DNA of 64,000 nt from Conexibacter arvalis (GCF_014199525.1 NZ_JACHNU010000001.1:62001-126000); one strand, 5' to 3'; shown: positions 8,815 to 17,429, counted from the stretch's first letter. Numbers and translations are program-made. Notes: generated from the sequence alone by a model not told the origin.

Positions 8815-9096
8815 TCAGCCGCCGGCTTCCAGCGGGTGGGTCGCGAGCGCCGTGACCTCGATCTGCGCCCACGGGTGCAGCGGCAGGCCGCAGATCAGCT
8901 CGTGCAGCTGCGTGGCGTCGTCGGCGACCCAGACGCCGACGTTGCGCAGGCCGCCGGGCAGGCGCCAGATCCGCTCGATCGCTCCGCTGCGGCGGAGCGC
9001 GAGCCCGTGCTCGCGCTCGGCCGCCAGCAGCTCGGCGCGCCGCGCCGCCGGCAGCTCCGGCGGCAGCGCGACGTCGATCCGGACGAGGAACTCCAT
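8815..9096 (-). CDS. Muconolactone delta-isomerase-like small protein
   Basis: This 93-residue protein matches the whole length of muconolactone isomerase family proteins: N-terminal EFLVRIDVALPPELPA, a central RIWRLPG, then LHELICGLPLHPW and a C-terminal EVTALATHP. That family forms alpha/beta-barrel oligomers that move a double bond in a lactone. Its ATG shares one base with the E1 beta stop (TGATG). No aromatic-degradation genes surround it; in a sugar-acid cluster it may isomerise or mutarotate a lactone or keto-acid, an untested role. Confidence 0.75.
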   Translation of the reverse strand: MEFLVRIDVALPPELPAARRAELLAAEREHGLALRRSGAIERIWRLPGGLRNVGVWVADDATQLHELICGLPLHPWAQIEVTALATHPLEAGG

Positions 9097-10073
9097 CAGC
9101 CCGCCAGCAGGCCGCGGATCTCGTCCGCGATCCGCTGCTCGCTCGGAAGCCACGCCTCCTCGAGGCCGCCGGCATACGGGACCGGCGTGTCGGGAGCGCT
9201 GATCAGCAGCGGCGGGGCGTCGAGCGACTCGAAGCGGTCGGCGACGACGCGCGCCGCGACCGTCGCGCCCCAGCTGCCGGCCAGCGGCGACTCCTGCACG
9301 ACGACGAGGTGCGCGGTCCGGTCGACGCTGGCGCCGATCGTCTCGAAGTCGATCGGCAGGACCGTGCGCGGGTCGACCAGCTCGACCTCGACGCCCTCGG
9401 CCGCGAGCGCCTGCGCGGCCCGCTCGGCCCGCTGGCGCATCAGCTGCGTCGCCACGACCGTGACGTGCTCGCCGCTGCGGATCACCGCCGCCCTGCCGAT
9501 CTCGACCGGCGGCGCGTCGTCGGTCAGCGAGCCCTTCGCGTTGTACATGCCCTTGTGCTCGAAGAACAGCACCGGGTCCTCGTCGCGGACCGCGGCGCGG
9601 AACAGCGCGTAGGCGTCGGCGACCGACCCGGGCACGACGATCTTCAGCCCGGGGCAGTTGAGGAACCAGTTCTCGACCGTCTGCGAGTGCTGGGAGGCGA
9701 AGCCGGCGCCGGCGCCGTTGGCGAGGCGGATCGTGACGGGCAGCGTCACCTGGCCGCCGGTCATGTAGCGGTACTTGGCGAGCTGATTGGCGATCTGGTC
9801 GAAGCAGACGCCCGCGAAGTCGGCGAACATCAGCTCCGCGACCGGGCGCCGGCCCTTGAGCGCCGCGCCGATCGAAGCGCCGACGATCGCCTGCTCGGAG
9901 ATCGGCGTGTCGAGCACGCGCTCGCCGCCGAAGCGCTCCCACAGCCCCTCCGTCGCCTTGAACGCGCCGCCGGCCGCGGCGATGTCCTCGCCGATCATGA
10001 AGACGCGATCGTCCTCGGCGAGCGCGTCCTCCATCGCCCGCCGGATCGCCTCCTTGTAGGTGACCTCGCTCAT
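9096..10073 (-). CDS. TPP-dependent 2-oxoacid/acetoin dehydrogenase E1 beta subunit
   Basis: This 325-residue protein has the transketolase pyrimidine-binding domain (TYKEAIRRAMEDALAEDDRVFMIGED, SEQAIVGASIGAAL) and the C-terminal transketolase domain (VDPRTVLPID, VQESPLAGSWG). It overlaps the alpha-subunit gene by ATGA, as is usual for this heterotetrameric enzyme. Relatives decarboxylate pyruvate, branched 2-oxoacids or cleave acetoin. No lipoyl E2 or E3 gene is in the window, so it either works with an E2 encoded elsewhere or acts without one. It may handle the keto-acid made by the upstream steps. Confidence 0.85.
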   Translation of the reverse strand: MSEVTYKEAIRRAMEDALAEDDRVFMIGEDIAAAGGAFKATEGLWERFGGERVLDTPISEQAIVGASIGAALKGRRPVAELMFADFAGVCFDQIANQLAKYRYMTGGQVTLPVTIRLANGAGAGFASQHSQTVENWFLNCPGLKIVVPGSVADAYALFRAAVRDEDPVLFFEHKGMYNAKGSLTDDAPPVEIGRAAVIRSGEHVTVVATQLMRQRAERAAQALAAEGVEVELVDPRTVLPIDFETIGASVDRTAHLVVVQESPLAGSWGATVAARVVADRFESLDAPPLLISAPDTPVPYAGGLEEAWLPSEQRIADEIRGLLAG

Positions 10074-11065
10074 GCGTACACGTCCTCGTGGATCAGCTCG
10101 ACTGCGGGGGCCGAGGCGGCCAGCGCCGCGGCGTAGCCCTCCGCGACGGCGGACTCGGCGTCGGCGCGCGCCTGCGCGATCGCCGCCGCGGCGACGCCGC
10201 GCTCGGCCAGCAGCGCCTCCAGCCGCGGGATCGGGTCGTGCTCCAGCCAGCGCTCGAGCTCGCCCGCGGGGCGGTACTTCGCCGGGTCGGTGCGCGAGTG
10301 TCCGCGATGGCGGTACGTGAGGCCCTCGACGAAGGTCGGCCCCTCGCCCGCGCGGGCGCGCGCGACCGCCTCGGCGACGACGCGGCGCACGGCGACGACG
10401 TCGTTGCCGTCGACGCGCACGCCGGGCATGCCGTAGCCGGCGGCGCGGTCGGCGAGCTGCTCGACCGGCGTCGTGCTCGGCAGCGGCGAGTACTCGCCGT
10501 AGAGGTTGTTCTCGCAGAAGAAGACGACCGGCAGCCTCCAGATGCCCGCGAGGTTGAGCGCCTCGTGGACGGCGCCGATGTTGGTCGAGCCGTCGCCGAA
10601 GAAGCAGAGGCTGACGGCCTCGGTGCGGTCGAGCCTGGCGGCCAGCGCCAGCCCGGTCGCGATCGGCAGGTGCGCGCCGACGATCGCGAACGACCCGTAG
10701 GCGCCGACCTCGACGTCGGTCAGGTGCATCGAGCCGCCCTTGCCGCGGCAGAGGCCGGTCTCGCGGCCAAGGATCTCGGCGAAGGTGCGCTCCAGCGACG
10801 CGCCCATCGCCAGCACGGCGCCGTGCCCGCGGTAGGTGCAGACCATCGAGTCGCCCGGGCGCAGCGCGCTGCACGCGCCGACCGCGCAGGCCTCCTGGCC
10901 GTTGCAGAGGTGCGTCGAGCCGCGTACGAGGTTCTTCGTGAAGGCGCGCTGGATCTCGTCCTCGAAGCCGCGGATCTCGATCATCCGCCGCAGCATGCCC
11001 AGCAGCTCGTCGTCGGTCGGGTCGCCTTCGACCACGGCCGACGACGACGTCGTGTCAAGCCTCAT
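10070..11065 (-). CDS. TPP-dependent 2-oxoacid/acetoin dehydrogenase E1 alpha subunit
   Basis: This 331-residue protein has the TPP-binding signature GDGSTNIG...CENN at residues 157-187, and the GGSMHL and YRHRGHSRTDPA segments typical of E1 alpha. ATG 11065 is preferred over an upstream TTG at 11077 because only the ATG has a purine-rich stretch nearby and a normal family N-terminus. A palindromic IclR-type box lies at 11080-11096, 15 bases upstream, so this gene probably begins a transcript running through E1 beta, the isomerase-like gene, the VOC gene and the dehydratase. Confidence 0.86.
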   Translation of the reverse strand: MRLDTTSSSAVVEGDPTDDELLGMLRRMIEIRGFEDEIQRAFTKNLVRGSTHLCNGQEACAVGACSALRPGDSMVCTYRGHGAVLAMGASLERTFAEILGRETGLCRGKGGSMHLTDVEVGAYGSFAIVGAHLPIATGLALAARLDRTEAVSLCFFGDGSTNIGAVHEALNLAGIWRLPVVFFCENNLYGEYSPLPSTTPVEQLADRAAGYGMPGVRVDGNDVVAVRRVVAEAVARARAGEGPTFVEGLTYRHRGHSRTDPAKYRPAGELERWLEHDPIPRLEALLAERGVAAAAIAQARADAESAVAEGYAAALAASAPAVELIHEDVYA

Positions 11066-11079
11066 CGGACCTGCCAATC

Positions 11080-11096
11080 GTTTCAGACTGTGAAAT
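11080..11096. promoter_or_regulatory. IclR-type palindrome at the E1 alpha promoter
   Basis: GTTTCA-GACTG-TGAAAT has two exact TTTCA/TGAAA half-sites with the same 5-bp spacer as the other copies. It lies immediately upstream of the E1 alpha start. Confidence 0.7.
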
Positions 11097-11140
11097 AGAT
11101 GCCAACAGAATGAAAGATTCCCACGGTGCCGGCACGGGTG

Positions 11141-11935
11141 TCAAGCGGCGCGCGGCGGGTGGTCGTACTCCGCGGCCGTGGTGAGGCCGCCGTCGACCGT
11201 GATCGCCGCGCCCGACAGGCCCGACGCCCCCGGGCCGACGAGGAAGCAGAGCGCCTCCGCGACCTCCCGCGGCTCCAGGATCCGTCCGACCGGCGTGCGC
11301 CGCGCCATCGCGGCGCGCGCCGCCGCCGGGTCCTCGAGCTGGTCGAAGTGCCGCTGCAGCAGCGGCGTCTCGATCGCGCCGGGGCAGACGGCGTTGATCC
11401 GCACGCCGTCGCGCGCGTGCTCCAGCGCCGCCGAGCGAACCGCGTGCAACAGCGCCGCCTTGGAGGTGGCGTACGCGCTCATCTCCTGCTCGACGATGAA
11501 CGAGTCGACGCTGCAGACGACCGCCACGGCGCCGCCGCCGCGCGCGACCATGCCCGGCAGGAGCGCCTGCATCCCGCGCACGACGCCGAGCACGTTGACC
11601 TCGAAGAGGCGGCGGAAGTCGTCGAGCCCGGTCTCCAGGAAGGGACGCACGACGATCGTGCCGGCACAGGCGACGAGGGCCCCCGGGCCGCGCGGATCGC
11701 ACCGCGCGCAGGCCGCCGCGACCGCCTCCCAGGTCGCGTCCTCGGCGACGTCGCCCCGCACCCAGTCGACGCCGGCGCCGTCGAGGCCGGCGGACGCCGC
11801 GCCCAGGTCGACCGCGACCACCGCGGTCCCGCGCGCGACCAGCGCCTCGGCCGCCGCGCGCCCCACCCCCGAGGCCGCGCCCGTTACGACGGCCAGTGCA
11901 GGGTCGATCGCCCCGCCGTCGGTGGTCAGAGTCAT
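11141..11935 (-). CDS. SDR-family dehydrogenase, candidate 2-keto-3-deoxy-sugar-acid dehydrogenase
   Basis: This is a 264-residue classical SDR: TGAASGVG near residues 18-25, ACAGT near 90, an active-site Ser in CSVDS and YATSK at about 158-162. GGAGGAAG stands just upstream of ATG 11935. It is flanked by IclR-type boxes (11080 downstream, 12005 upstream) and so belongs to the same regulon as the importer. In the oxidative L-fucose pathway a second SDR oxidises C4 of 2-keto-3-deoxy-L-fuconate; this gene is the natural candidate here, by position only. Confidence 0.75.
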   Translation of the reverse strand: MTLTTDGGAIDPALAVVTGAASGVGRAAAEALVARGTAVVAVDLGAASAGLDGAGVDWVRGDVAEDATWEAVAAACARCDPRGPGALVACAGTIVVRPFLETGLDDFRRLFEVNVLGVVRGMQALLPGMVARGGGAVAVVCSVDSFIVEQEMSAYATSKAALLHAVRSAALEHARDGVRINAVCPGAIETPLLQRHFDQLEDPAAARAAMARRTPVGRILEPREVAEALCFLVGPGASGLSGAAITVDGGLTTAAEYDHPPRAA

Positions 11936-12004
11936 CGCCTTCCTCCCGTTCGTCGTCTTGACGCCTCCGGCGCGCCAAGGCTAGCATTCAATATTGCTGA
12001 ATCA

Positions 12005-12021
12005 GTTTCAGCATTTGAACT
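12005..12021. promoter_or_regulatory. IclR-type box upstream of the SDR at 11935
   Basis: GTTTCA-GCATT-TGAACT keeps TTTCA exactly and TGAA of the second half. A second inverted repeat, ATTCA-N7-TGAAT, lies at 11986-12002. Both fall in the 106-bp gap between the GH29 stop and the SDR start. Confidence 0.55.
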
Positions 12022-12041
12022 CCATGCCCGCCCGCCGCCGC

Positions 12042-13421
12042 TCAGGCGGTCGCATCCGCGACCGCCCCGGCCGGCGCGATCCGCAGCGAGAAGCCCGCCT
12101 CCTCGCGCTGCGCCGCCGGCAGCTCGACGCACGTCCCGTGCGGCGAGCGGGTCCACGCGAGCGGGCCGCCGCCGCCGGCCCGGGTGACCTGCGCGCCGGG
12201 CGCCAGCTCGACGTCGAGGTCGACGGCCGCGCGCCGCGTCGGCCCCAGGACGATCGCGTGGACCGCGTCGGCCGAGCGGGTGTAGCGCACGCCGACGCCC
12301 TCGTTGGTGACGCCGCGGGCACGCTGCCAGCGGCGCGTGCCGTGGATCGCCTCGCCGTTGACGGCCAGCCAGGCGCCCAGCGCGCGCAGGCGCTCGGCCT
12401 GCGCCGGCGGGATCCGCCCCGCCCCGTCCGGGCCGACGTTGAGCAGCAGGTTGCCGCCGCCGGCGACCACGTCGGCGAGCAGGTGCACGAGCGCGGCGGC
12501 GTCGAGGTAGGTGCGGTCGTCCTCCAGGCGGTTGTAGCCGAACGAGGTGCCGATGCCGCGGCAGGCCTCCCACTTCCTGTCCGCCGGCCCGTCGACCTCC
12601 GCGTACTCGAGCGTGACGAAGTCGGCGTGCAGCCTGCCGTCGGACTGGCGCGGGATGTCGAAGCGGTCGTTGACGACGCCGTCGGGCACGCGCCGGCGGT
12701 AGGCGTCGAGGAACCCCTCCAGCTCGGGCATCGCGACGGCGCAGTAGTCGTTCCACAGCACGCTCGGCGCGTAGCGGTCGACCAGCTCGTCCCAGTGCGC
12801 ACGCGCGTACTCGGGGTAGCCGGGCGCCGCTCTCAGCGCAGCGTGCATCGAGGCGGTGTCGACGATCGGGAGGCCGCCGAACGACCAGTCGAGACCGCCG
12901 CAGTAGTACGTGCCGAAGCGCATGCCGGCGGCGCGCACGGCGCCCGCCAGCTCGCCGACGACGTCGCGCTCGCTCTGCCACGCCGGCTTGCGGGGGTGCG
13001 GGCGGTCGCTGGGCCACAGCAGGAAGCCGTCCTCGGTCTTCGTCGTCAGCACGACGTAGCGGGCGCCGGCGCTCGCGAACAGCTCGGCCCACGGCTCGGC
13101 CTCCCAGGCCGGGATCGAGCGCGTGCGGAACTCCTCCGCGAACGCCGCGTAGCTGCGCTCGCCGTAGGTCTCGGCGTGGAAGCGCTGCGTCTCGCTGCCG
13201 GGCACGAGCATCGCGTTCTCGTACATCTCCGCGTACGGCATCAGCCGCCACTGCTGGCGCTGGCGCCACAGCGGCGTCTGCGGATCGAACGTGAGGTCGG
13301 GCGCGGTCAGCGGCGCAAACGCGGGGATCGCGGCCGCGTTCCAATGGATGAAGATCCCGAGCTTGGCGTCGTCGTACCAGCTCGGCAGCGGCGGGCCCGC
13401 GGGCGGCTCGGCGGCGGCCAT
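12042..13421 (-). CDS. GH29-family alpha-L-fucosidase (cytoplasmic)
   Basis: This is a 459-residue glycoside hydrolase. The N-terminal WYDDAKLGIFIHW, then GARYVVLTTKTEDGFLLWPS and GMRFGTYYCGGLDW, are GH29 signatures, and WNDY places the catalytic nucleophile at Asp225. The acid/base is not fixed by motif in this family. There is no signal peptide, so it acts on an imported glycoside. ATG 13421 shares one base with the preceding SDR stop, so it is the last gene of the acyl-CoA dehydrogenase operon rather than of the sugar operon. It would release L-fucose or a related deoxysugar for the cluster to its left. Confidence 0.85.
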   Translation of the reverse strand: MAAAEPPAGPPLPSWYDDAKLGIFIHWNAAAIPAFAPLTAPDLTFDPQTPLWRQRQQWRLMPYAEMYENAMLVPGSETQRFHAETYGERSYAAFAEEFRTRSIPAWEAEPWAELFASAGARYVVLTTKTEDGFLLWPSDRPHPRKPAWQSERDVVGELAGAVRAAGMRFGTYYCGGLDWSFGGLPIVDTASMHAALRAAPGYPEYARAHWDELVDRYAPSVLWNDYCAVAMPELEGFLDAYRRRVPDGVVNDRFDIPRQSDGRLHADFVTLEYAEVDGPADRKWEACRGIGTSFGYNRLEDDRTYLDAAALVHLLADVVAGGGNLLLNVGPDGAGRIPPAQAERLRALGAWLAVNGEAIHGTRRWQRARGVTNEGVGVRYTRSADAVHAIVLGPTRRAAVDLDVELAPGAQVTRAGGGGPLAWTRSPHGTCVELPAAQREEAGFSLRIAPAGAVADATA

Positions 13422-14182
13422 CAGCGCGGGGCCATCCGCAGCCCGCCGTCGAGGCGGATGACCTCGCCGTTGAGCATCGGATTGTCGACGACGTGCGCGA
13501 CCAGGCTCGCGTACTCCTGCGGCTGTCCCAGCCGCGACGGGAACGGCACCGCCGAGGTCAGCGCGTCGCGCGCCTCCTGCGGCAGCGGGGCGATCATCGG
13601 CGTGTCGAACAGCCCGGGCGCGATCGTCGCGACGCGCACGCCGCTGCGCGCGAGCTCGCGCGCGACCGGCAGCGTCAGCGCCGCCACGCCGCCCTTGGAG
13701 GCCGCGTAGGCGACCTGCCCGATCTGACCGTCGAACGCCGCCACCGACGCGGTGCAGACGCAGACGCCGCGCTCGCCGCCCGCCTCGGGCGCGTTGCCCG
13801 CCATCTCGCCCGCGGCCAGCCGCAGCGCGTTGATCGTGCCGAGCAGGTTGACCTCGATCACGGCGGCGAACGCCTCCAGCGGCGTCGGCCCCTCGCGGCC
13901 GACGAGCTTGGCGCCGTCTCCGCGCCCGGCGCACAGCACCGCGACGCGCAGGCCGCGGTCCGCCTGCGCGGCGACCTCGACGGCGGCGCCGGTCGACGCC
14001 GGGTCGGTCACGTCGGCGCGCACGGCGACGCCGCCGATCTCCCGCGCCAGCTCCTGCGCCCGCTCCAGCGCGAGGTCGGCGACGACCACCCGCGCGCCGT
14101 CGGCGGCCAGCCGTCGCGCCGTCGCCTCCCCCAGTCCGGACGCGCCGCCGAAGACGACGGCGCCCGCTCCCTCCACCTGCAT
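13421..14182 (-). CDS. SDR, 3-hydroxyacyl-CoA dehydrogenase type-2-like
   Basis: This 253-residue SDR has FGGASGLG near residue 11-18, LCAGRG, and YAASKGG for the Tyr/Lys pair. The C-terminal block [42 protein letters not shown]-type sequence (only partly quoted motifs: [20 protein letters not shown]) is characteristic of 3-hydroxyacyl-CoA dehydrogenase type 2/HSD10 relatives. It lies downstream of two acyl-CoA dehydrogenases and an LLM oxidoreductase on the same strand and overlaps GH29 by one base. It probably oxidises a 3-hydroxyacyl-CoA intermediate of the aglycone. Confidence 0.82.
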   Translation of the reverse strand: MQVEGAGAVVFGGASGLGEATARRLAADGARVVVADLALERAQELAREIGGVAVRADVTDPASTGAAVEVAAQADRGLRVAVLCAGRGDGAKLVGREGPTPLEAFAAVIEVNLLGTINALRLAAGEMAGNAPEAGGERGVCVCTASVAAFDGQIGQVAYAASKGGVAALTLPVARELARSGVRVATIAPGLFDTPMIAPLPQEARDALTSAVPFPSRLGQPQEYASLVAHVVDNPMLNGEVIRLDGGLRMAPR

Positions 14183-14210
14183 CTGCTCACTCCTGTCTGT
14201 CTGTCATCGC

Positions 14211-15251
14211 CTACCCGAGCACCAGCTCGGCCGCGGTGCGGACCGTGGCCGCGTCGCCGCTGATCAGCAGCGTCGTGACGATCGACTCGCGCCACGCCTC
14301 GAGGTCGTGGCGGATCTTGTCGGGCGGCCCGACCAGCGCCAGCTGCTCGATCAGCCTGCGCGGGATCGCCGCGCCGGCCTCGTCCTTGCGGCCGGCGAGA
14401 TAGAGGTCGGCGACCTCCCTCACCATCGCCTCGTAGCCCATCCGGATCGCGACGTCGGCGTGGAAGTTCCTGCCCTTCGCGCCCATGCCGCCGAAGTACA
14501 GCGCGTAGTAGGGCCGCAGCGAGTCGACCGCGCGCTCGACGTCGTCGTCGACGACGAACGGGACCGTCGCGCAGATCTCGAAGTCGTCGAGCGAGCGGCG
14601 CGCATCGGGCCGGGCGAAGCCCTCCTCCAGCGCGTCGCGGTAGAGCCGCTCGTGCCCGGGCGCGAACAGCATCGCGAACCATCCGTCGCACAGCTCGGCG
14701 GCGAGCGCGACGTTCTTCGGACCCTCGGCGCCGAGGTAGATCGGGATGTCGCGCCGCAGCGGGCGCAGCGACGACTTCAGCGGCTTGCCGAGGCCGGTCC
14801 CGCCCGGCAGCGGCAGCGGGTACGCGGGGCCGTCGTTGGCGACCGGGCCCTCGCGCGCCCACACGTCGCGCACGATCCCCAGGTACTCGCGCGTGCGCGC
14901 GAGCGGCTTGGCGAACGGCATGCCGTACCAGCCCTCCACCACCTGCGGTCCCGACACGCCGACGCCGAGCACGAAGCGCCCGCCCGAGAGATGGTCGAGC
15001 GTCATGGCGGCCATCGCGGTCGCGGTCGGCTGGCGCGCCGAGAGCTGCGCGATGCCGGTCCCGAGCCGGATCCGCCTCGTCGCCGGTCCCCACCACGCGA
15101 GCGGCGTGAGCCCGTCGGAGCCGTAGGCCTCCGCGGTCCAGATCGAGTCGAGGCCGAGCGCGTCGGCGGCGGCGATCGCCTCCGGCGCGCCGGCCGGCGG
15201 CCCGCTGGTCCAGAGGCCGGTGTGGAGGCCGAGTCTCAGCGCGCGCGTCAT
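14211..15251 (-). CDS. LLM-class flavin/F420-dependent oxidoreductase
   Basis: This is a 346-residue luciferase-like monooxygenase-fold protein: LRLGLHTGLWTSG at the N-terminus, LGLDSIWTAEAYG, RIRLGTGIAQL, MTLDHLSGGRFVLGVGVSG and IPIYLGAEGPK are the ordered LLM signatures. The SGPQVVEGW region is common in the F420-dependent subgroup, but the cofactor cannot be settled from sequence. ATG overlaps the acyl-CoA dehydrogenase stop (ATGA). Such proteins are frequent in actinobacterial steroid and fatty-acid catabolic clusters, where the reaction is usually unknown. Confidence 0.82.
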   Translation of the reverse strand: MTRALRLGLHTGLWTSGPPAGAPEAIAAADALGLDSIWTAEAYGSDGLTPLAWWGPATRRIRLGTGIAQLSARQPTATAMAAMTLDHLSGGRFVLGVGVSGPQVVEGWYGMPFAKPLARTREYLGIVRDVWAREGPVANDGPAYPLPLPGGTGLGKPLKSSLRPLRRDIPIYLGAEGPKNVALAAELCDGWFAMLFAPGHERLYRDALEEGFARPDARRSLDDFEICATVPFVVDDDVERAVDSLRPYYALYFGGMGAKGRNFHADVAIRMGYEAMVREVADLYLAGRKDEAGAAIPRRLIEQLALVGPPDKIRHDLEAWRESIVTTLLISGDAATVRTAAELVLG

Positions 15252-16243
15252 GCCGCCACCCGCGCCGCCAGCATCCGCGCCAGCTGCGCGCGCTGGTGCC
15301 CGGGGCCGCCGAGCAGCTGCGCGTCGAGCTGAGCCCGCTTGTAGAGCCAGTGGACGTCGGCCTCCCACGTGAAGCCGATCCCGCCGTGGGCCTGGATCGC
15401 CGACGCCGTCACCGTGCGACCGGCGTCGCCGGCGGCGGCCATCGCCATCGCGGCGCCCTCGGCCAGCCGCTCGGGCGCCGCGTCGGCCGCCCACGCCGCG
15501 AAGTAGGTCGCCGAGCGCGCCTGCTCGGTCTGCTTGAGCATCTCCGCGCAGCGGTGCGAGATCGCCTGGAAGGCGCCGATCGGCGTGTCGAACTGGCGGC
15601 GCTCCTTGACGTAGGCGGTCGTCAGCTCAAGCGCCCGCTGGCAGATGCCGACCAGCTCCGCGGCGACGGCGACGGTCGCGCGGTCGCGCGCGGCCGCGAC
15701 GTCGCCGCCCAGCGGCTCGCCGCCGCCGGCGACCCGTCCGTAGGCGCGCGTCGGGTCGATCGTGACGGTCGCCTCGACCTCCGCCTCGTCGCCGGCGAGC
15801 AGCCGGCCTCCGCCCGCGTCGTCGAGCAGCACGATCACGCCGGCGCCGGGCGCGTCGGCGACGACGCCGCCGGCGCGGCCGAGCGCGCCGGTCAGCTCGC
15901 CGCTCGAGAGCCGCGGCAGCCAGCGCTCGCGCTGGGCGTCGGAGCCGCCGTGCTCGATCGCGAGCGCCGCCAGGACGGTCCCCAGCAGCGGCGTGACCGC
16001 GCATGCGTAGCCGAGCTCCTCGAGCAGGACGCCCAGCTCGACGCTGCCGAGCCCGTGGCCGCCGTGGCGCTCGGAGACCGCGATCCCCGGCCAGCCCAGC
16101 TCGCACAGCTCGCGCCACAGCGCCTCGTCGCGCTCGCCGCCCTCCGCCGCCTCGCGCACGCGCGCGAACGGCGAGCGGCTCGCGAGCAGGTCGCGCGCGG
16201 TGCGCTTGATCTCGTGCTGGTCGTCGGTGAAGTCGAAGTGCAT
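15248..16243 (-). CDS. Acyl-CoA dehydrogenase, short partner subunit
   Basis: This 331-residue acyl-CoA dehydrogenase begins MHFDFTDDQHEIKRTARDLL and has VKERRQFDTPIGAFQAISH, then QAHGGIGFTWEADVHWLYKR. It is shorter than the usual 380-400 residues and pairs with the 378-residue dehydrogenase ten bases upstream. Such unequal pairs form alpha2beta2 enzymes in actinobacterial steroid side-chain breakdown (for example FadE26-FadE27 of Mycobacterium tuberculosis). It likely oxidises a bulky acyl-CoA together with its neighbour. Confidence 0.85.
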   Translation of the reverse strand: MHFDFTDDQHEIKRTARDLLASRSPFARVREAAEGGERDEALWRELCELGWPGIAVSERHGGHGLGSVELGVLLEELGYACAVTPLLGTVLAALAIEHGGSDAQRERWLPRLSSGELTGALGRAGGVVADAPGAGVIVLLDDAGGGRLLAGDEAEVEATVTIDPTRAYGRVAGGGEPLGGDVAAARDRATVAVAAELVGICQRALELTTAYVKERRQFDTPIGAFQAISHRCAEMLKQTEQARSATYFAAWAADAAPERLAEGAAMAMAAAGDAGRTVTASAIQAHGGIGFTWEADVHWLYKRAQLDAQLLGGPGHQRAQLARMLAARVAA

Positions 16244-16253
16244 CGCAGGCTCC

Positions 16254-17390
16254 TCAGCGTCGCGGCAGGCCGAGCACCCGCTCGGCGACGATGTTCTTGA
16301 GCACCTCGGTCGTGCCCCCCTCGATCGAGTTGCCGCGCGAGCGCAGCAGCTCGTGCGCCCACGCCGTCCCCTCCACGAGCGCGTCGGGGCCGAGCACGTC
16401 GACCGCCAGCTGCGCCAGCTCCTGGCTGGCCTCCGACCACATCCACTTCGTGACCGAGCCCTCCGGCCCGGGCTGACCGTGCTTCTCGGTCGACGTCAGG
16501 CCGCGGTAGGCGGTCAGGCGGATCGCCTCGGCGCGCATGTGCAGGTCGCCGAGCCGGTCGGCGACGCGCGGGTCGTCGAGCAGGCCGCGCGCCGCCGCCT
16601 CGGCGGCGAGCGCGTCGACCTGCTGGCGCAACCGCACCTGCAGGAAGAAGCCGAGGCCGGCACGCTCGTTCATCAACGTCGTGAGCGTCACCTTCCAGCC
16701 GTTGCCGACGCCGCCGACGACGTGGTCGTGCGGGACCCGCGCGCCCTCGATGAACAGCTCGTTGAACTCCGACTCGCCGGTGATCTGGCGCAGCGGCCGG
16801 ATCTGCAGTCCGGGTTGCTCCATGTCCATCACGAAGTAGGTGAGGCCGTGGTGCTTCTTGGGCGAGTCGCTGCCGGTGCGCGCGATCAGCATGCACCACT
16901 TCGCGTACTGCGCGTTGGAGGTCCAGACCTTCTGCCCCTCGATCACCCACTCGTCGCCGTCGCGCGTCGCCTTGGTGCGCAGCGCGGCGAGGTCGGAGCC
17001 GGCGTCCGGCTCGGAGAAGCCCTGGCACCACGGCTCGCTGCCGGCGAGGATCGTCGGCAGCAGGCGCTGTCTGAGCTCCTCGCTGCCCCACGCCATCAGC
17101 GTCGGGCCGGCCAGCAGCAGGCCGAGCGCGTCGCCCGGCAGCGGCGCGCCGGCACGGCCCAGCTCCTCGAAGAAGATCGCCGACTGCGTGTAGGTCGCGC
17201 CGCGACCGCCGTACTCGACGGGCCAGTGCACGCCGGCCCAGCGACCGCTCGCGAGGCGCCGGTGCCAGTCCATGCGCCACGCCCACCTGGCGTCCTCGCC
17301 GGCCGGCTCGGGGCCCGGCCGGTTGACCTCCAGCCACGCACGCAGCTCGTCGCGGAAGGCGGCCTCGTGCTCGTCGAACGTCAGGTCCAT
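16254..17390 (-). CDS. Acyl-CoA dehydrogenase, large partner subunit
   Basis: This 378-residue acyl-CoA dehydrogenase has the FAD/substrate motifs CQGFSEPDAGSDLAALRTKA and WVIEGQKVWTS, and a C-terminal SIEGGTTEVLKNIVAERVLGLPR. It is the first gene of a five-gene operon (two acyl-CoA dehydrogenases, LLM oxidoreductase, SDR, GH29). A shared regulon box lies at 17430-17444, 40 bases upstream. With its partner it should introduce the alpha-beta double bond in a CoA thioester. Confidence 0.88.
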   Translation of the reverse strand: MDLTFDEHEAAFRDELRAWLEVNRPGPEPAGEDARWAWRMDWHRRLASGRWAGVHWPVEYGGRGATYTQSAIFFEELGRAGAPLPGDALGLLLAGPTLMAWGSEELRQRLLPTILAGSEPWCQGFSEPDAGSDLAALRTKATRDGDEWVIEGQKVWTSNAQYAKWCMLIARTGSDSPKKHHGLTYFVMDMEQPGLQIRPLRQITGESEFNELFIEGARVPHDHVVGGVGNGWKVTLTTLMNERAGLGFFLQVRLRQQVDALAAEAAARGLLDDPRVADRLGDLHMRAEAIRLTAYRGLTSTEKHGQPGPEGSVTKWMWSEASQELAQLAVDVLGPDALVEGTAWAHELLRSRGNSIEGGTTEVLKNIVAERVLGLPRR

Positions 17391-17429
17391 CGCTCCTGCA
17401 GCTCCTGATCGGGGGAACAGGGATCAAGG

